From Bacteroidia bacterium (GTDB lineage Bacteria > Bacteroidota > Bacteroidia > Chitinophagales > Chitinophagaceae), in the NCBI GenBank assembly GCA_030426665.1, contig JAUHYD010000003.1:248001-312000 (forward strand): 64,000 nt of DNA, read 5' to 3'. Made by a program: the position numbers and the translations under genes. Below are positions 26,491-35,054 of the stretch, in pieces. The notes under the pieces are model-generated. The model saw only the letters and a program-made list of their open reading frames with translations. It made no database searches and was not told the DNA's origin. Position 1 is the first letter of the stretch. Every line of letters begins with the position of its first letter.

Positions 26491-26518
26491 AAAAAAAAGC
26501 TACCGGAGAACCGGTAGC
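26491..26518 (-). terminator. Intrinsic terminator of the HTH regulator
   Basis: GCTACCGG/CCGGTAGC arms (26499-26506, 26511-26518) with loop AGAA are followed on the minus strand by eight T residues (26491-26498). It lies downstream of the HTH gene ending at 26600. Confidence 0.85.
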
Positions 26519-26599
26519 ATCAATTAACACTCACTCACATAAATTCGAAAATATAATGCGCAAAACCCTGCGCTGTCAACAGTACTCCTTATTTAAAAA

Positions 26600-26923
26600 C
26601 TAATCGGGCTTGACAGATACCAAATCTAAATGTTCTGAACTCACCATCTGAAGTGCCAGACTCTTAATAGACGGATAAACCAGTTCGTATACACCTCTTT
26701 TACTCGGCGAAACATCTGACTGCTGCATAGCAACAATATAAATGATTGACTCAGGAATGTCTAATACATTACAAACCTTGGTAATGGTTCTTTGGCTGGG
26801 TCGCTTTATCCCGGTTTCAATCTGGGATAGAGAGGTTTGGGATAGTTCGCATTTTTCAGCCAACTCATACTGGGTAATCGCCAGTTTTTTTCTGATTGAT
26901 TTGATAGCAGATCCAATGTTCAT
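26600..26923 (-). CDS. XRE-type helix-turn-helix regulator
   Basis: This 107-residue protein has an N-terminal HTH_3/XRE domain at residues ~4-60 (IGSAIKSIRKKLAITQYELAEKCELSQTSL, read in parts, with the recognition helix around SQTSLSQIETG). It is followed by a ~45-residue tail of unknown role. It is a single-gene unit with a clear terminator downstream, and no phage or toxin-antitoxin partner is adjacent. The targets are unknown; the divergent small gene at 27108 is the closest candidate. Confidence 0.9.
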   Translation of the reverse strand: MNIGSAIKSIRKKLAITQYELAEKCELSQTSLSQIETGIKRPSQRTITKVCNVLDIPESIIYIVAMQQSDVSPSKRGVYELVYPSIKSLALQMVSSEHLDLVSVKPD

Positions 26924-27074
26924 TTTAGAAATGTTTATAAAGTAAAAAATAGAGTTAATAGGTAAATAGGGTTTTAGAAATTCGTTTTTTACACTGTACT
27001 GCTATATAAGACGTATATTTTGGGGAAAACGTTTGGAGAAAAAACAAATTTTCATTTTAGTAAAATATTGCCGT

Positions 27075-27103
27075 TTGTTAAAAAGCAGACAGCACTACCT
27101 TTG
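27075..27103 (+). promoter_or_regulatory. Full-consensus promoter of the small gene at 27108
   Basis: TTG (27075-27077), an 18-base spacer and TACCTTTG (27096-27103) match TTG-N17-23-TAnnTTTG exactly. The start codon of the following gene is only 4 bases beyond the -7 element, so the predicted message is leaderless or nearly so. Confidence 0.7.
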
Positions 27104-27107
27104 CTGT

Positions 27108-27338
27108 ATGCCTGAAAGTTTCTCGAAACAAGTGATTTTCGAAAAGAAATCGTTGTTAGCGGTGGTTGTTCCTCAAGCCAGAAAAAGTGGAATGTTCTAT
27201 GAAGTGAATATCAAGGGTTTCCCCCGATTTTTCATGACATGGTCTGCGTTGGACCGCTATGACATAGCCGGGGACGACATCCCTGAAATTCCATATGACC
27301 TGATATTAGCCGTAAGTGACGCTATAGAAAACAGGTAA
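27108..27338 (+). CDS. Small conserved-looking protein, 76 residues, function unknown
   Basis: From the Met at 27108 (MPESFSKQVIFEKKSLLAVVVPQ) the protein is 76 residues, cytoplasmic, mixed alpha/beta, with a central VNIKGFPRFFMTWSALDRYDI segment. The same frame is open back to 27033, but the promoter element at 27096-27103 lies inside that extension, which argues for the internal start. I do not recognise the family. It is divergent from the XRE regulator. Confidence 0.7.
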   Translation: MPESFSKQVIFEKKSLLAVVVPQARKSGMFYEVNIKGFPRFFMTWSALDRYDIAGDDIPEIPYDLILAVSDAIENR

Positions 27339-27348
27339 TACACGGCAA

Positions 27349-28275
27349 TCAGTCTCTACTGATTGTTATCAAAGCACTGTCTTTCATCTTGTTATATGCT
27401 ACAACATTGTACCTTTTACTGCCGTCCTTTAGCAGCAGAGTCGCAGTATTGGGCGGATCAGCACCTTCATTATCGGCAAAAATTACTAAATCATGCTCTG
27501 AGTGGGCAGGCACAGAAAGTACAATTCGCTTCCTGACCTTATTCAGACGATGCTTGCTTAAAACCTCCTTACCATTGTAGCTGATAGTTATCATATCGCC
27601 ATCTGTATTGCCTCCGTCCCATACTTCCAAAACAAGACTATCGGTTTCCCAATAGTACATTTTCCCTTTTCCTGTCGTAATCTTATCCGGACTAGTTTGT
27701 TCGGGTATGGGATCAGGCTCCTGTACCACCTGAGCCACTTTTATTCCTCCACGCTTTTCGCCGGGCTCTCTCTTTTTCATGGAAATAAATGTATCAAACT
27801 GCTTCCTTGGCTCAAACAAGGGTTGCAGTTCCTCAGGATTATCAAAAGTCACAGTTCCCGGTGTGCAAGCAATGTTATCTGTTTGTCTGTTGGTCACAGG
27901 GCCGCTCAGCATTACCCCTTTATAACTTTTATCATATACGAGACTGGCATTTATCAAACACATATATGCCTTGGTACGCACTACGTGAGCGGTTACAATC
28001 TCCATCTCCTTAAAACTTAATTTATGCTCATAAGCATCCACTGCCCCCATTATGGCACTCTTGGTTTCATTGGGCGGAGGATAAGTATAAGAGAAGCCTC
28101 TGATATTACCATTCTCCTCTTCAAATTCAATCCTGTAAGGAAATGTCTCTCCCGTCTCCATCTTCAGCGTACCGGTAAGTTTATACTCTTTCGGTTGTGC
28201 AGACACCACACTGCCGAAAAATGTGAAGACAATCAGACAAATATCGAAAATCAATTTTTTATCAGGCAAACTCAA
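27349..28275 (-). CDS. Exported protein of unknown function with a C-terminal beta-sandwich-like domain
   Basis: This 308-residue protein has an N-terminal hydrophobic signal segment ending around VVSAQ. The N-terminal half (KLTGTLKMETGETFPYRIEFEE, read in parts) resembles a beta-barrel or lipocalin-like fold. A Pro/Glu-rich linker (VVQEPDPIPEQTSPDK) leads to a C-terminal ~95-residue domain (LEVWDGGNTDGDMITISYNG, then HDLVIFADNEGADPPNTATL) that I have the impression recurs in secreted Bacteroidota proteins. No catalytic residues were recognised. It lies downstream of ispG on the same strand with a 32-base gap. Confidence 0.7.
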   Translation of the reverse strand: MSLPDKKLIFDICLIVFTFFGSVVSAQPKEYKLTGTLKMETGETFPYRIEFEEENGNIRGFSYTYPPPNETKSAIMGAVDAYEHKLSFKEMEIVTAHVVRTKAYMCLINASLVYDKSYKGVMLSGPVTNRQTDNIACTPGTVTFDNPEELQPLFEPRKQFDTFISMKKREPGEKRGGIKVAQVVQEPDPIPEQTSPDKITTGKGKMYYWETDSLVLEVWDGGNTDGDMITISYNGKEVLSKHRLNKVRKRIVLSVPAHSEHDLVIFADNEGADPPNTATLLLKDGSKRYNVVAYNKMKDSALITISRD

Positions 28276-28307
28276 ATCTGTATGTATGTTTAGTGTACGG
28301 AGACGAA

Positions 28308-30317
28308 TTAATTGTCGGTTCTATCTATCCAGGCCCCGTTATCTTTCAATAAGTTTATCAATTCTTCTACTGCGGTTGCATCAGGCACGTTTCGCTTAAC
28401 TACTTCCTTATTCTTGTATAAAGTTATCTTTCCCGGTCCGCTTCCCACATAACCGAAGTCGGCATCTGCCATCTCGCCGGGACCATTTACTATGCAGCCC
28501 ATAATGGCAATTTTGACACCTTTAAGGTGATTTGTCGCTGCTCGTATTTTGGCAGTAGTATCCTGTAAGTCAAACAATGTACGCCCGCAACTCGGACAAC
28601 TGATGTACTCCGTTTTGCTGATACGGGTTCTGGTTGCCTGCAAAATAGAAAAAGCAACATCGTTCTGAAATTTTCCTAAACTATTTCCATTCGAACTGCT
28701 GTTCTCAACTACTATATCATCGTTACTTCTATTCGCACTGTGCACCATTATTCCGTCAGTCATACCATCCAGCAACAAACCACCGCAACTTATGGCATAG
28801 TCTATAAGCTGCCCTTCTGTACTCTTGCTCAACGACTCTTCATTAACTATTACCGGACACTTAATACCCCGCTCCATTAGCATTGCAATGAAACGCCGCA
28901 TAGGTTTCATACTGTTCTTACACCCAGCACTCAAAACAAGTATCAGCGATTGGTCTTTCTCCAACAAATCTAGCAATGGCTCAAAATCCTCGTTTTCGTA
29001 GGTGATGCTAACACTCAAAAAATGCATTGGCCCGATACTTACCAGGTTGTTCATGTATTCGTGTATCTTGTATATCGGATGGCACTTCGACTTATCATTA
29101 AGCTTCTGCCAACACTCGTATTCGCACAACACCTGAAGTGTTCCGGGAAGGGCAAACTCCGGCACGCTATCGCCGGTATAGATGTAGTCAGCCGCTCCGT
29201 CACTGATATGCCACTTATCGGTAGCTGCATTATAGGTATATCCGTGTGGCCTCAAATCTTCGCGCGCTATCTGTCCGTCTTTATCTAAGTGCCACGCCAC
29301 CACAACCGGCACATTCGAACCTCCGACGTTACCGATGGGTATAGTCTCTCTCCGCTTATAACTGAATGGGTCATAAGGCAGCGACCGCGTGGGTCTGAAT
29401 GAATTTTCATCAGCTCCTTTCAACCTATCAGATGGTGGATACTTATGAACGATATCCTTACACACCGGTATCTCCAGCTCCGGTTCCTCAGTTAAAGACA
29501 CCCTGATTGTGTCGCCAATACCATCTTCCAGCAAGGTACCGATACCTATCGCACTCTTCACCCTGCCATCCTCTCCATCGCCGGCCTCAGTTACACCGAG
29601 ATGCAATGGATAGCACTCACCAAATTCCTCGTCCATCTGGCGCACCAACAGGCGGTAAGCATGTACCATCACCTGTGGGTTACTACTCTTCATGCTGAGA
29701 ATTATCTGATGATAGTCTTCGCCTCTGGCTATACGCAGAAACTCCATGGCGCTCTCCACCATTCCCATGGGCGTATCTCCGTATCGGCTCATTATCCGGT
29801 CGCTGAGCGAACCGTGGTTGGTGCCTATACGCATAGCAGTACCATGCTCCTTACAAATACGAACCAGTGGTGTAAACCGCTCTCTTATTCTGTCTACTTC
29901 AGCAGCATACTGTTCATCAGTATATTCTATGAAGTCGAACTTCTTTTTGTCTATGTAGTTGCCGGGGTTCACACGTACTTTCTCTACAATGCGTGCTGCA
30001 ATTTCTGCAGCATTGGGAGTGTAATGAATATCTGCAACCAGCGGTGTATTATACCCCTTGCTACGCAATTCATCCTTTATTGCACGCAGATTTTCTGCCT
30101 CTTTTTTACTGGGTGCTGTTATCCGCACCAACTCCGCACCGGCCTCAATACAACGTATGGTCTGCGCCACTGTAGCAGCTGTATCCATAGTGTCGGTGGT
30201 AGTCATAGTCTGAATCCGGATAGGATGACCATTGCCAATCAGCAAATCTCCGACACGCACCTCCCGAGTCATAAGTCGTTTGTAGTTGGCAAGCGACTCT
30301 GTATATATCTCCAGCAT
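28308..30317 (-). CDS. ispG: 4-hydroxy-3-methylbut-2-enyl diphosphate synthase, long form
   Basis: IspG (GcpE) converts ME-cPP to HMBPP in the non-mevalonate isoprenoid pathway, using a [4Fe-4S] cluster. This 669-residue protein is the long form known from Bacteroidota, Chlamydiae and plants, with an insert domain between the TIM barrel and the iron-sulfur domain. The TIM-barrel part starts at REVRVGDLLIGNGHPI. The cluster ligands are in SCPSCGRTLFDLQ and in MGCIVNGPGEMADADFGYVG near the C-terminus. It seems to be an independent housekeeping gene; the next gene downstream is an exported unknown. Confidence 0.97.
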   Translation of the reverse strand: MLEIYTESLANYKRLMTREVRVGDLLIGNGHPIRIQTMTTTDTMDTAATVAQTIRCIEAGAELVRITAPSKKEAENLRAIKDELRSKGYNTPLVADIHYTPNAAEIAARIVEKVRVNPGNYIDKKKFDFIEYTDEQYAAEVDRIRERFTPLVRICKEHGTAMRIGTNHGSLSDRIMSRYGDTPMGMVESAMEFLRIARGEDYHQIILSMKSSNPQVMVHAYRLLVRQMDEEFGECYPLHLGVTEAGDGEDGRVKSAIGIGTLLEDGIGDTIRVSLTEEPELEIPVCKDIVHKYPPSDRLKGADENSFRPTRSLPYDPFSYKRRETIPIGNVGGSNVPVVVAWHLDKDGQIAREDLRPHGYTYNAATDKWHISDGAADYIYTGDSVPEFALPGTLQVLCEYECWQKLNDKSKCHPIYKIHEYMNNLVSIGPMHFLSVSITYENEDFEPLLDLLEKDQSLILVLSAGCKNSMKPMRRFIAMLMERGIKCPVIVNEESLSKSTEGQLIDYAISCGGLLLDGMTDGIMVHSANRSNDDIVVENSSSNGNSLGKFQNDVAFSILQATRTRISKTEYISCPSCGRTLFDLQDTTAKIRAATNHLKGVKIAIMGCIVNGPGEMADADFGYVGSGPGKITLYKNKEVVKRNVPDATAVEELINLLKDNGAWIDRTDN

Positions 30318-30393
30318 GACGCGAAGTTAATACATACATCAATTAACCCGAGCAGTGCAACATCCTAAATAATTGTGATTAATTACATTCAGC

Positions 30394-31398
30394 CTACATC
30401 AGAATATTGTTCTTTGCCTGAACCGCCGGCGGCAAATCTGTTTCGTCCAGCATCTCCCGAAGGTCAATTTCTATGGTACGGCTAAGTGCGGTAATAGGAA
30501 TATCGTTGGCACCTCCCTCAAAAGGGTTTTCTGTGCTGCTACCTATCTGCTCTAAAGACGTGAATACCCATGACACCAACACACTGAAAGGAATTGTCAA
30601 CCAGATGGCATATTCGCCCAGCTTCTCAAACTCTCTTAACATCCCGAACGGTACCATAAAAACAAATAGTCGTACAAAGAACAGATTGATAGTCGCAAAC
30701 TGACGTGGGTAGGGGAAATTTTTTATCCGCTCGCTCTTGCCCTGCAGTTCATAAAACTCCTTAAGTAAGTTCTCTAACTCTATATAACAGAATAAGTCAA
30801 TTTTGCCTGCCTCATGCAATTCCTTCAATCGTTTTGACTGCATGCTCACAAGCTGTGTAGCCACATTCTTCTTGCCTAAAACATACGCCAGTTCTTCCGG
30901 CCCTATATACTTTGCCAACTCATCGGGCAGTTTACTGTCCCATTCGTCTATCGTGTAAAAGTCTCTGTACTCTTTGTTGTTTTCCTGAACATTGGTATTT
31001 TCCCAGGTTCTGGGCTGCCTCAGTTGAAATCGCAACGCCGTTAACCAACCTATATGACGGTATATAATCTCCCGATGTATTGCAGCCATGTCTTCTGCTA
31101 CATCACCCTTTACGTAATCTCTTGCCATAATACCCCAGGTGCGACTACTATTCACGATACCACCCCATATTTTCCGGGCTTCCCAGGCACGAGCATAAGT
31201 AGCATTGTTCTTAAAACCGACAATAAATGCTGCCGCTGTACCCACAAGCGCAACCGGCACCCAAGGTATCCCCAACCATGTCCATCCGGCATATTTGTAT
31301 AAAACGACCGGAATAACTGCCAGCAGAAACAACCAGTATATATCTCGTCTGGTCCACAAAAGAAACTCCTTAAAACTGTAATTACGTCCCGAATGCAT
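30394..31398 (-). CDS. Bestrophin family anion channel-like protein
   Basis: This 334-residue membrane protein matches the bestrophin/UPF0187 family. It has an N-terminal RRDIYWLFLLAVIPVVLY helix pair, the signature 'NNATYARAWEARKIWGGIVNSSRTW' region (about residues 62-87) and a further pair of hydrophobic helices near 230-270 (FVRLFVFMVPFGML, WLTIPFSVLVSWVFTSLEQIG). Characterised bacterial homologues are pentameric ion channels. It is a single gene divergent from the Fic gene. Confidence 0.9.
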   Translation of the reverse strand: MHSGRNYSFKEFLLWTRRDIYWLFLLAVIPVVLYKYAGWTWLGIPWVPVALVGTAAAFIVGFKNNATYARAWEARKIWGGIVNSSRTWGIMARDYVKGDVAEDMAAIHREIIYRHIGWLTALRFQLRQPRTWENTNVQENNKEYRDFYTIDEWDSKLPDELAKYIGPEELAYVLGKKNVATQLVSMQSKRLKELHEAGKIDLFCYIELENLLKEFYELQGKSERIKNFPYPRQFATINLFFVRLFVFMVPFGMLREFEKLGEYAIWLTIPFSVLVSWVFTSLEQIGSSTENPFEGGANDIPITALSRTIEIDLREMLDETDLPPAVQAKNNILM

Positions 31399-31562
31399 TT
31401 GATAATATCGTTTGGTTGCAGTACAATATTAAAACATACGCAATCAATTTGCTATATCATTAGCTTATGTAGCAATTTCATGATATGCCTCCATAGCAAC
31501 ATTAGTACGTACCTACTGAAGACAGAAAGGGGAGCAAAAACCACTTTATTGTCAACAAATAC

Positions 31563-31595
31563 TATCTTTGATAGTATCATATGATACTATCAAAG
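31563..31595 (+). promoter_or_regulatory. Promoter element inside a 30-bp perfect palindrome (fic operator)
   Basis: TATCTTTG (31563-31570) matches the -7 consensus TAnnTTTG. It overlaps a perfect 30-bp palindrome at 31566-31595 (arms CTTTGATAGTATCAT and its complement). An additional CTATC-TTT-GATAG dyad (31562-31574) shares its left arm. The palindrome ends at the first base of the GTG start codon, so a bound protein would block both transcription start and the start of the gene. Confidence 0.75.
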
Positions 31596-32551
31596 TGAAA
31601 CCTCCATACCAAATAACCAATAATATAGTCAACCTTGTTGCGGCAATATCCGAGAAACTCGGAGCAGTAAGTGCGTTGCATTTGCAAAAGCAACCAACAA
31701 GACTCCGAAAAGAGAATCGAATAAAAACAATTCAGTCTTCGTTAGAGATTGAAGGGAATACGCTCACCGAGGCGCAAATAACGGCACTGATAAACAACGA
31801 AAGAGTATTAGCTCCGGAAAAGGACATACAAGAAGTTCGCAATGCTATTGCAGTCTACGAACAACTTCGCTCTTTCAGTCCGAACAGCATTGCAGACATG
31901 AAGAAAGCGCATAAAATGTTGATGTCTGGTCTCATTGCGTCAGCCGGCAAGCTACGCACCAAAAATGTAGGTATTGTTAAGGGCTCGAAAGTAGCACACC
32001 TTGCGCCGTCCGGCCATATGGTAAACGGACTGGTAAATGATGTTTTTGCCTACTTAAAAAAAGATAAAGAAACATTGCTGATCAAAAGCTGTGTCTTTCA
32101 CTATGAGTTCGAATTTATACATCCATTTATGGACGGTAATGGGCGAATGGGACGACTATGGCAGACCCTAATCCTAATGCAACAATATCCGGTTTTTGAG
32201 TTCCTACCCCTTGAGTACTTGATAAAAGAAAGTCAAAGCCAATACTATGAAGCATTGTCAACCTCTGACAATACCGGTAGTGCAACTCCGTTTATCGAAT
32301 ATATGCTGTCGGTTATCTTTCATGCATTGGAAGCGCTGTTACACACACAAAACAGGTCATTGAGCGTCGAAGACAGAATTATGTTATTCAAAGACAATCA
32401 TGAATCAATGTCATTTACAAGAAAAGACTACTTGCAAGCCTTTAAGGAGATAAGCGCACCTACTGCCAGCAGAGACTTGAAGTGGGCCGTAGCCAATGGA
32501 ATACTATTAAAATCCGGAGATAAAAGGCTAACAGAGTATAGGTTTCTATAG
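31595..32551 (+). CDS. Fic family protein with C-terminal winged-helix-like domain
   Basis: The protein is 318 residues from a GTG start at 31595; the opening MKPPYQIT matches the usual start of this Fic subgroup. The Fic motif HPFMDGNGRMGR starts at His176, so the AMP-transfer (AMPylation) site is complete. The N-terminal segment SSLEIEGN contains the inhibitory [S/T]xxxE[G/N] motif (Ser49-Glu53-Gly54), typical of class II Fic enzymes that hold themselves inactive. The C-terminal ~50 residues (SFTRKDYLQAFKEISAPTASRDL, read in parts, then GILLKSGDKRLTEYRF) look like a winged helix, suggesting DNA binding. A TTG at 31568 is also in frame but lies inside the palindrome. The target protein is unknown. 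Confidence 0.9.
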   Translation: MKPPYQITNNIVNLVAAISEKLGAVSALHLQKQPTRLRKENRIKTIQSSLEIEGNTLTEAQITALINNERVLAPEKDIQEVRNAIAVYEQLRSFSPNSIADMKKAHKMLMSGLIASAGKLRTKNVGIVKGSKVAHLAPSGHMVNGLVNDVFAYLKKDKETLLIKSCVFHYEFEFIHPFMDGNGRMGRLWQTLILMQQYPVFEFLPLEYLIKESQSQYYEALSTSDNTGSATPFIEYMLSVIFHALEALLHTQNRSLSVEDRIMLFKDNHESMSFTRKDYLQAFKEISAPTASRDLKWAVANGILLKSGDKRLTEYRFL

Positions 32552-32559
32552 CCAATAAT

Positions 32560-33828
32560 CTATGCGAACTCGCATTTCACGCCACATGCCATCAATGCAT
32601 CAAAAAATCCCGGGTAAGACTTGTTAACAGCTTCTGCTCCTTCAATATCTACCCGACTCCTTGCCCGAAGTGCGCATACCGCCGATGCCATAACTATACG
32701 ATGGTCGTTGTAGGCATCAATTATGGTCCCGTTCATTCGTGCGCCACCTTCTACATACAAAGTATCTTCTGCAGCGGAGGCCGTAACGCCAAAACTCCAA
32801 AGCAACTCTGTTATACTCTCTACCCGATTACTTTCTTTGTGAAAGAGTCGGTGCAGACCTGTGATACAGCTCTCTCCTCTGCAACATGTTGCTAAAACAG
32901 CCAACGCAGGGAAAAGGTCAGGACAATCGGTAGCGTCAAAGTCAAACTCCCTAAGCCCTGTTCTATACACAGATATGGCATCACCTTCTATCGAAATCTT
33001 TGCACCGGCTTCTTCCAAAACCTGCAAAATGGCACTGTCTGCCTGCAATGAGTCTTTATTGAGATTGGTGACTGTTACCGCTCCGCCAATAGCTCCTGCC
33101 ACCAACAAGCAGGAGGCGCTACTCCAATCAGATTCTATATGTGCGGTTATGGTATCAGTATGAGTAAATATAGCCGGGTCTATATAAAACCTTTTGTAGG
33201 AATCATGCTTTACCGGCCTGCCAAATTGTGCCAGCACATCGAGCGTCATATCTATATAGGGCTTACTTTTCAAGCCATCTACGGTTATTGTAATTGCTTC
33301 TGTGGCACAAGCCGTCAGAGCAAACAACAACCCACTGAGCAACTGAGAACTACCTGCTGCATCTATATGCACCGAGGCTGGATGAATCGGCCCAAATACC
33401 GTCATTGGCAATCGCTCAGCATTGCTACTGACTTTCACACTTAATGCTTCTAAAGCGATGGCTACTGAACCCATCGGACGCTGTAACAGTGAACCTCTGC
33501 CGGTTACTTTTATCTGCCCGTTGTGCAATGCAGCAATCGGCGTAAACAGCCTCGTTGCCAACCCGCTTTCACCACAGTTTATTTCATTTGCTATCGTAGC
33601 GACACCCTTGCTTGTAACGATAAGCATATCCCGCTCCTGAACCACTGTAGCGCCTAACTGTTGTATTACTTCAAGGGCTGCCAACTCGTCTTCGCTATTG
33701 CCAAAGTTGTGTATGACAGTAGTCCCACGGTGCAGCAAAGCTGCCGCCAGAATACGTTGCGAATAGCTTTTGGATGGTGGAACGGCAATTTTCCCGCTAA
33801 TGCTCCCCGGGTGGATGGTTGCTTGCAT
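32560..33828 (-). CDS. aroA: 3-phosphoshikimate 1-carboxyvinyltransferase (EPSP synthase)
   Basis: This enzyme of the shikimate pathway joins shikimate-3-phosphate and phosphoenolpyruvate in the cytoplasm. The 422-residue protein starts with IAVPPSKSYSQRILAAALL, the conserved Lys-Ser substrate site. It contains GESGLATRLFTPIAAL (phosphoenolpyruvate loop), TDCPDLFPALAVLA and YNDHRIVMASAVCALRA (Asp/Arg motif near the C-terminus). The start overlaps the end of aroB by 32 bases, indicating translational coupling of the two pathway genes. Confidence 0.96.
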   Translation of the reverse strand: MQATIHPGSISGKIAVPPSKSYSQRILAAALLHRGTTVIHNFGNSEDELAALEVIQQLGATVVQERDMLIVTSKGVATIANEINCGESGLATRLFTPIAALHNGQIKVTGRGSLLQRPMGSVAIALEALSVKVSSNAERLPMTVFGPIHPASVHIDAAGSSQLLSGLLFALTACATEAITITVDGLKSKPYIDMTLDVLAQFGRPVKHDSYKRFYIDPAIFTHTDTITAHIESDWSSASCLLVAGAIGGAVTVTNLNKDSLQADSAILQVLEEAGAKISIEGDAISVYRTGLREFDFDATDCPDLFPALAVLATCCRGESCITGLHRLFHKESNRVESITELLWSFGVTASAAEDTLYVEGGARMNGTIIDAYNDHRIVMASAVCALRARSRVDIEGAEAVNKSYPGFFDALMACGVKCEFA

Positions 33829-34843
33829 AAATGTTTAAGGCTTTTTCTACTACGGCAAACTGTAACGGATGTATGACCGCACTACCGATTCGATTCAGCA
33901 AAATATAATCTATAGTATCTCCTTTTCGTTTCTTATCAGACTTCAATAGCTCCATTACCGCACTTACATCTATCTGCACATGTACGGGCAAGCCATACCT
34001 CACAAGCATATCCTGCAATTGAATTGTTGCCTTTGCCTCCAAACCTATTATGGCTTCCGATATCCGGCAAGCGACAATCATACCAATTCCTACCGCAACC
34101 CCATGCGACAGCTCATACAGGTTTTCGATGGCATGTGCTACGGTATGGCCAAAGTTGAGTAGCTTTCTCACACTCCGCTCCCGCTCATCCTCTATTACTG
34201 TTTTATTCTTCCACGCAACACACTTACTCACAACCGCATCACATGCGCTACTATTGTCTTTGTAATATTTCAAGTCGTTTTGCTGCAACTCGGCATATAA
34301 TTCCGCGTCAAAAATTACAGCATACTTTATCACCTCTGCAAAGCCGTTGCTCCACTCACTATCAGGCAGTGTCGGCAGGAAAGAAGAATCAAATAGTATA
34401 AATTCCGGCTGACGGATAGTACCAATAATATTTTTGTGCAGTCCCAAATTGACTCCATTCTTGCCACCAACTGCTGCGTCTGTCATAGCCAGCAAGGTAG
34501 TAGGTACAAAGCCAAACCTAATGCCCCTCATATAGACCGAAGCCAGAAAACCTGTAATATCTGTGATTACCCCACCACCAACACCTACTAAAGTAACATC
34601 TCTGTTGGCATCCCTGTTCAACAACTCTCCGGCAAGGTGCGTTATTGTTTCCATACGCTTGCTGCCCTCCCCCGGAGGAATTACTAATGTATCCTTTCCG
34701 TCAAAAAAGTTTGCGTGTAAACGAAAGACGTTTTCATCAGTAACAAAAATTACCGGTTTTCCCTCAAGGACAGCGGACAGTTCCTCCCCGGTACTCTGAA
34801 AGTAGTAGTCGACCGACCCGGATGGGAATGTTACTTGTTGCAT
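33797..34843 (-). CDS. aroB: 3-dehydroquinate synthase
   Basis: This 348-residue NAD-dependent enzyme makes 3-dehydroquinate from DAHP, the second step of the shikimate pathway. Visible motifs are PPGEGSKRMET, the nucleotide-binding GVGGGVITDITGFLASVYMR and the metal-binding NFGHTVAHAIENLYELSHG region (His and Glu ligands). Its length is typical. It is upstream of aroA and overlaps it by 32 bases; both probably come from a promoter in the divergent aroB-mnmA gap. Confidence 0.96.
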   Translation of the reverse strand: MQQVTFPSGSVDYYFQSTGEELSAVLEGKPVIFVTDENVFRLHANFFDGKDTLVIPPGEGSKRMETITHLAGELLNRDANRDVTLVGVGGGVITDITGFLASVYMRGIRFGFVPTTLLAMTDAAVGGKNGVNLGLHKNIIGTIRQPEFILFDSSFLPTLPDSEWSNGFAEVIKYAVIFDAELYAELQQNDLKYYKDNSSACDAVVSKCVAWKNKTVIEDERERSVRKLLNFGHTVAHAIENLYELSHGVAVGIGMIVACRISEAIIGLEAKATIQLQDMLVRYGLPVHVQIDVSAVMELLKSDKKRKGDTIDYILLNRIGSAVIHPLQFAVVEKALNIYASNHPPGEH

Positions 34844-34895
34844 AGTTTTCCTGATAATAGAACAATACTAATTGCCCCCTTATGAAGATGGAATT

Positions 34896-34952
34896 CCTGT
34901 AAATTTAAAGGTAGCCTATAAACTTTCAAAAGCATGACTTTAAATTTACAGG
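34896..34952. repeat. 15-bp inverted repeat in the aroB-mnmA divergent gap
   Basis: CCTGTAAATTTAAAG (34896-34910) and its exact reverse complement (34938-34952) are separated by 27 bases in the divergent region. The A/T-rich arms and long spacer make a terminator unlikely; a dyad operator or transcript fold for either gene is plausible. Confidence 0.55.
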
Positions 34953-35039
34953 CAAACCCCAGACTGTTGTTATCGACAATCAGCAATCCACTTATACCCG
35001 TATAGATACCGACTTCAATCGCAATCCTGCACTTATACG

Positions 35040-35047
35040 TAACTTTG
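35040..35047 (+). promoter_or_regulatory. -7 element of mnmA
   Basis: TAACTTTG matches TAnnTTTG, 7 bases before the mnmA start codon, so the mRNA leader would be only a few bases. No TTG box with good spacing was seen. Confidence 0.45.
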
Positions 35048-35054
35048 CACCCTG

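Noticed and set aside
29601-30368. 255-residue open frame on the plus strand inside ispG
   Set aside because: It is the shadow of a certain gene on the other strand, has no signal or domain, and its composition is that of a reverse-frame translation.
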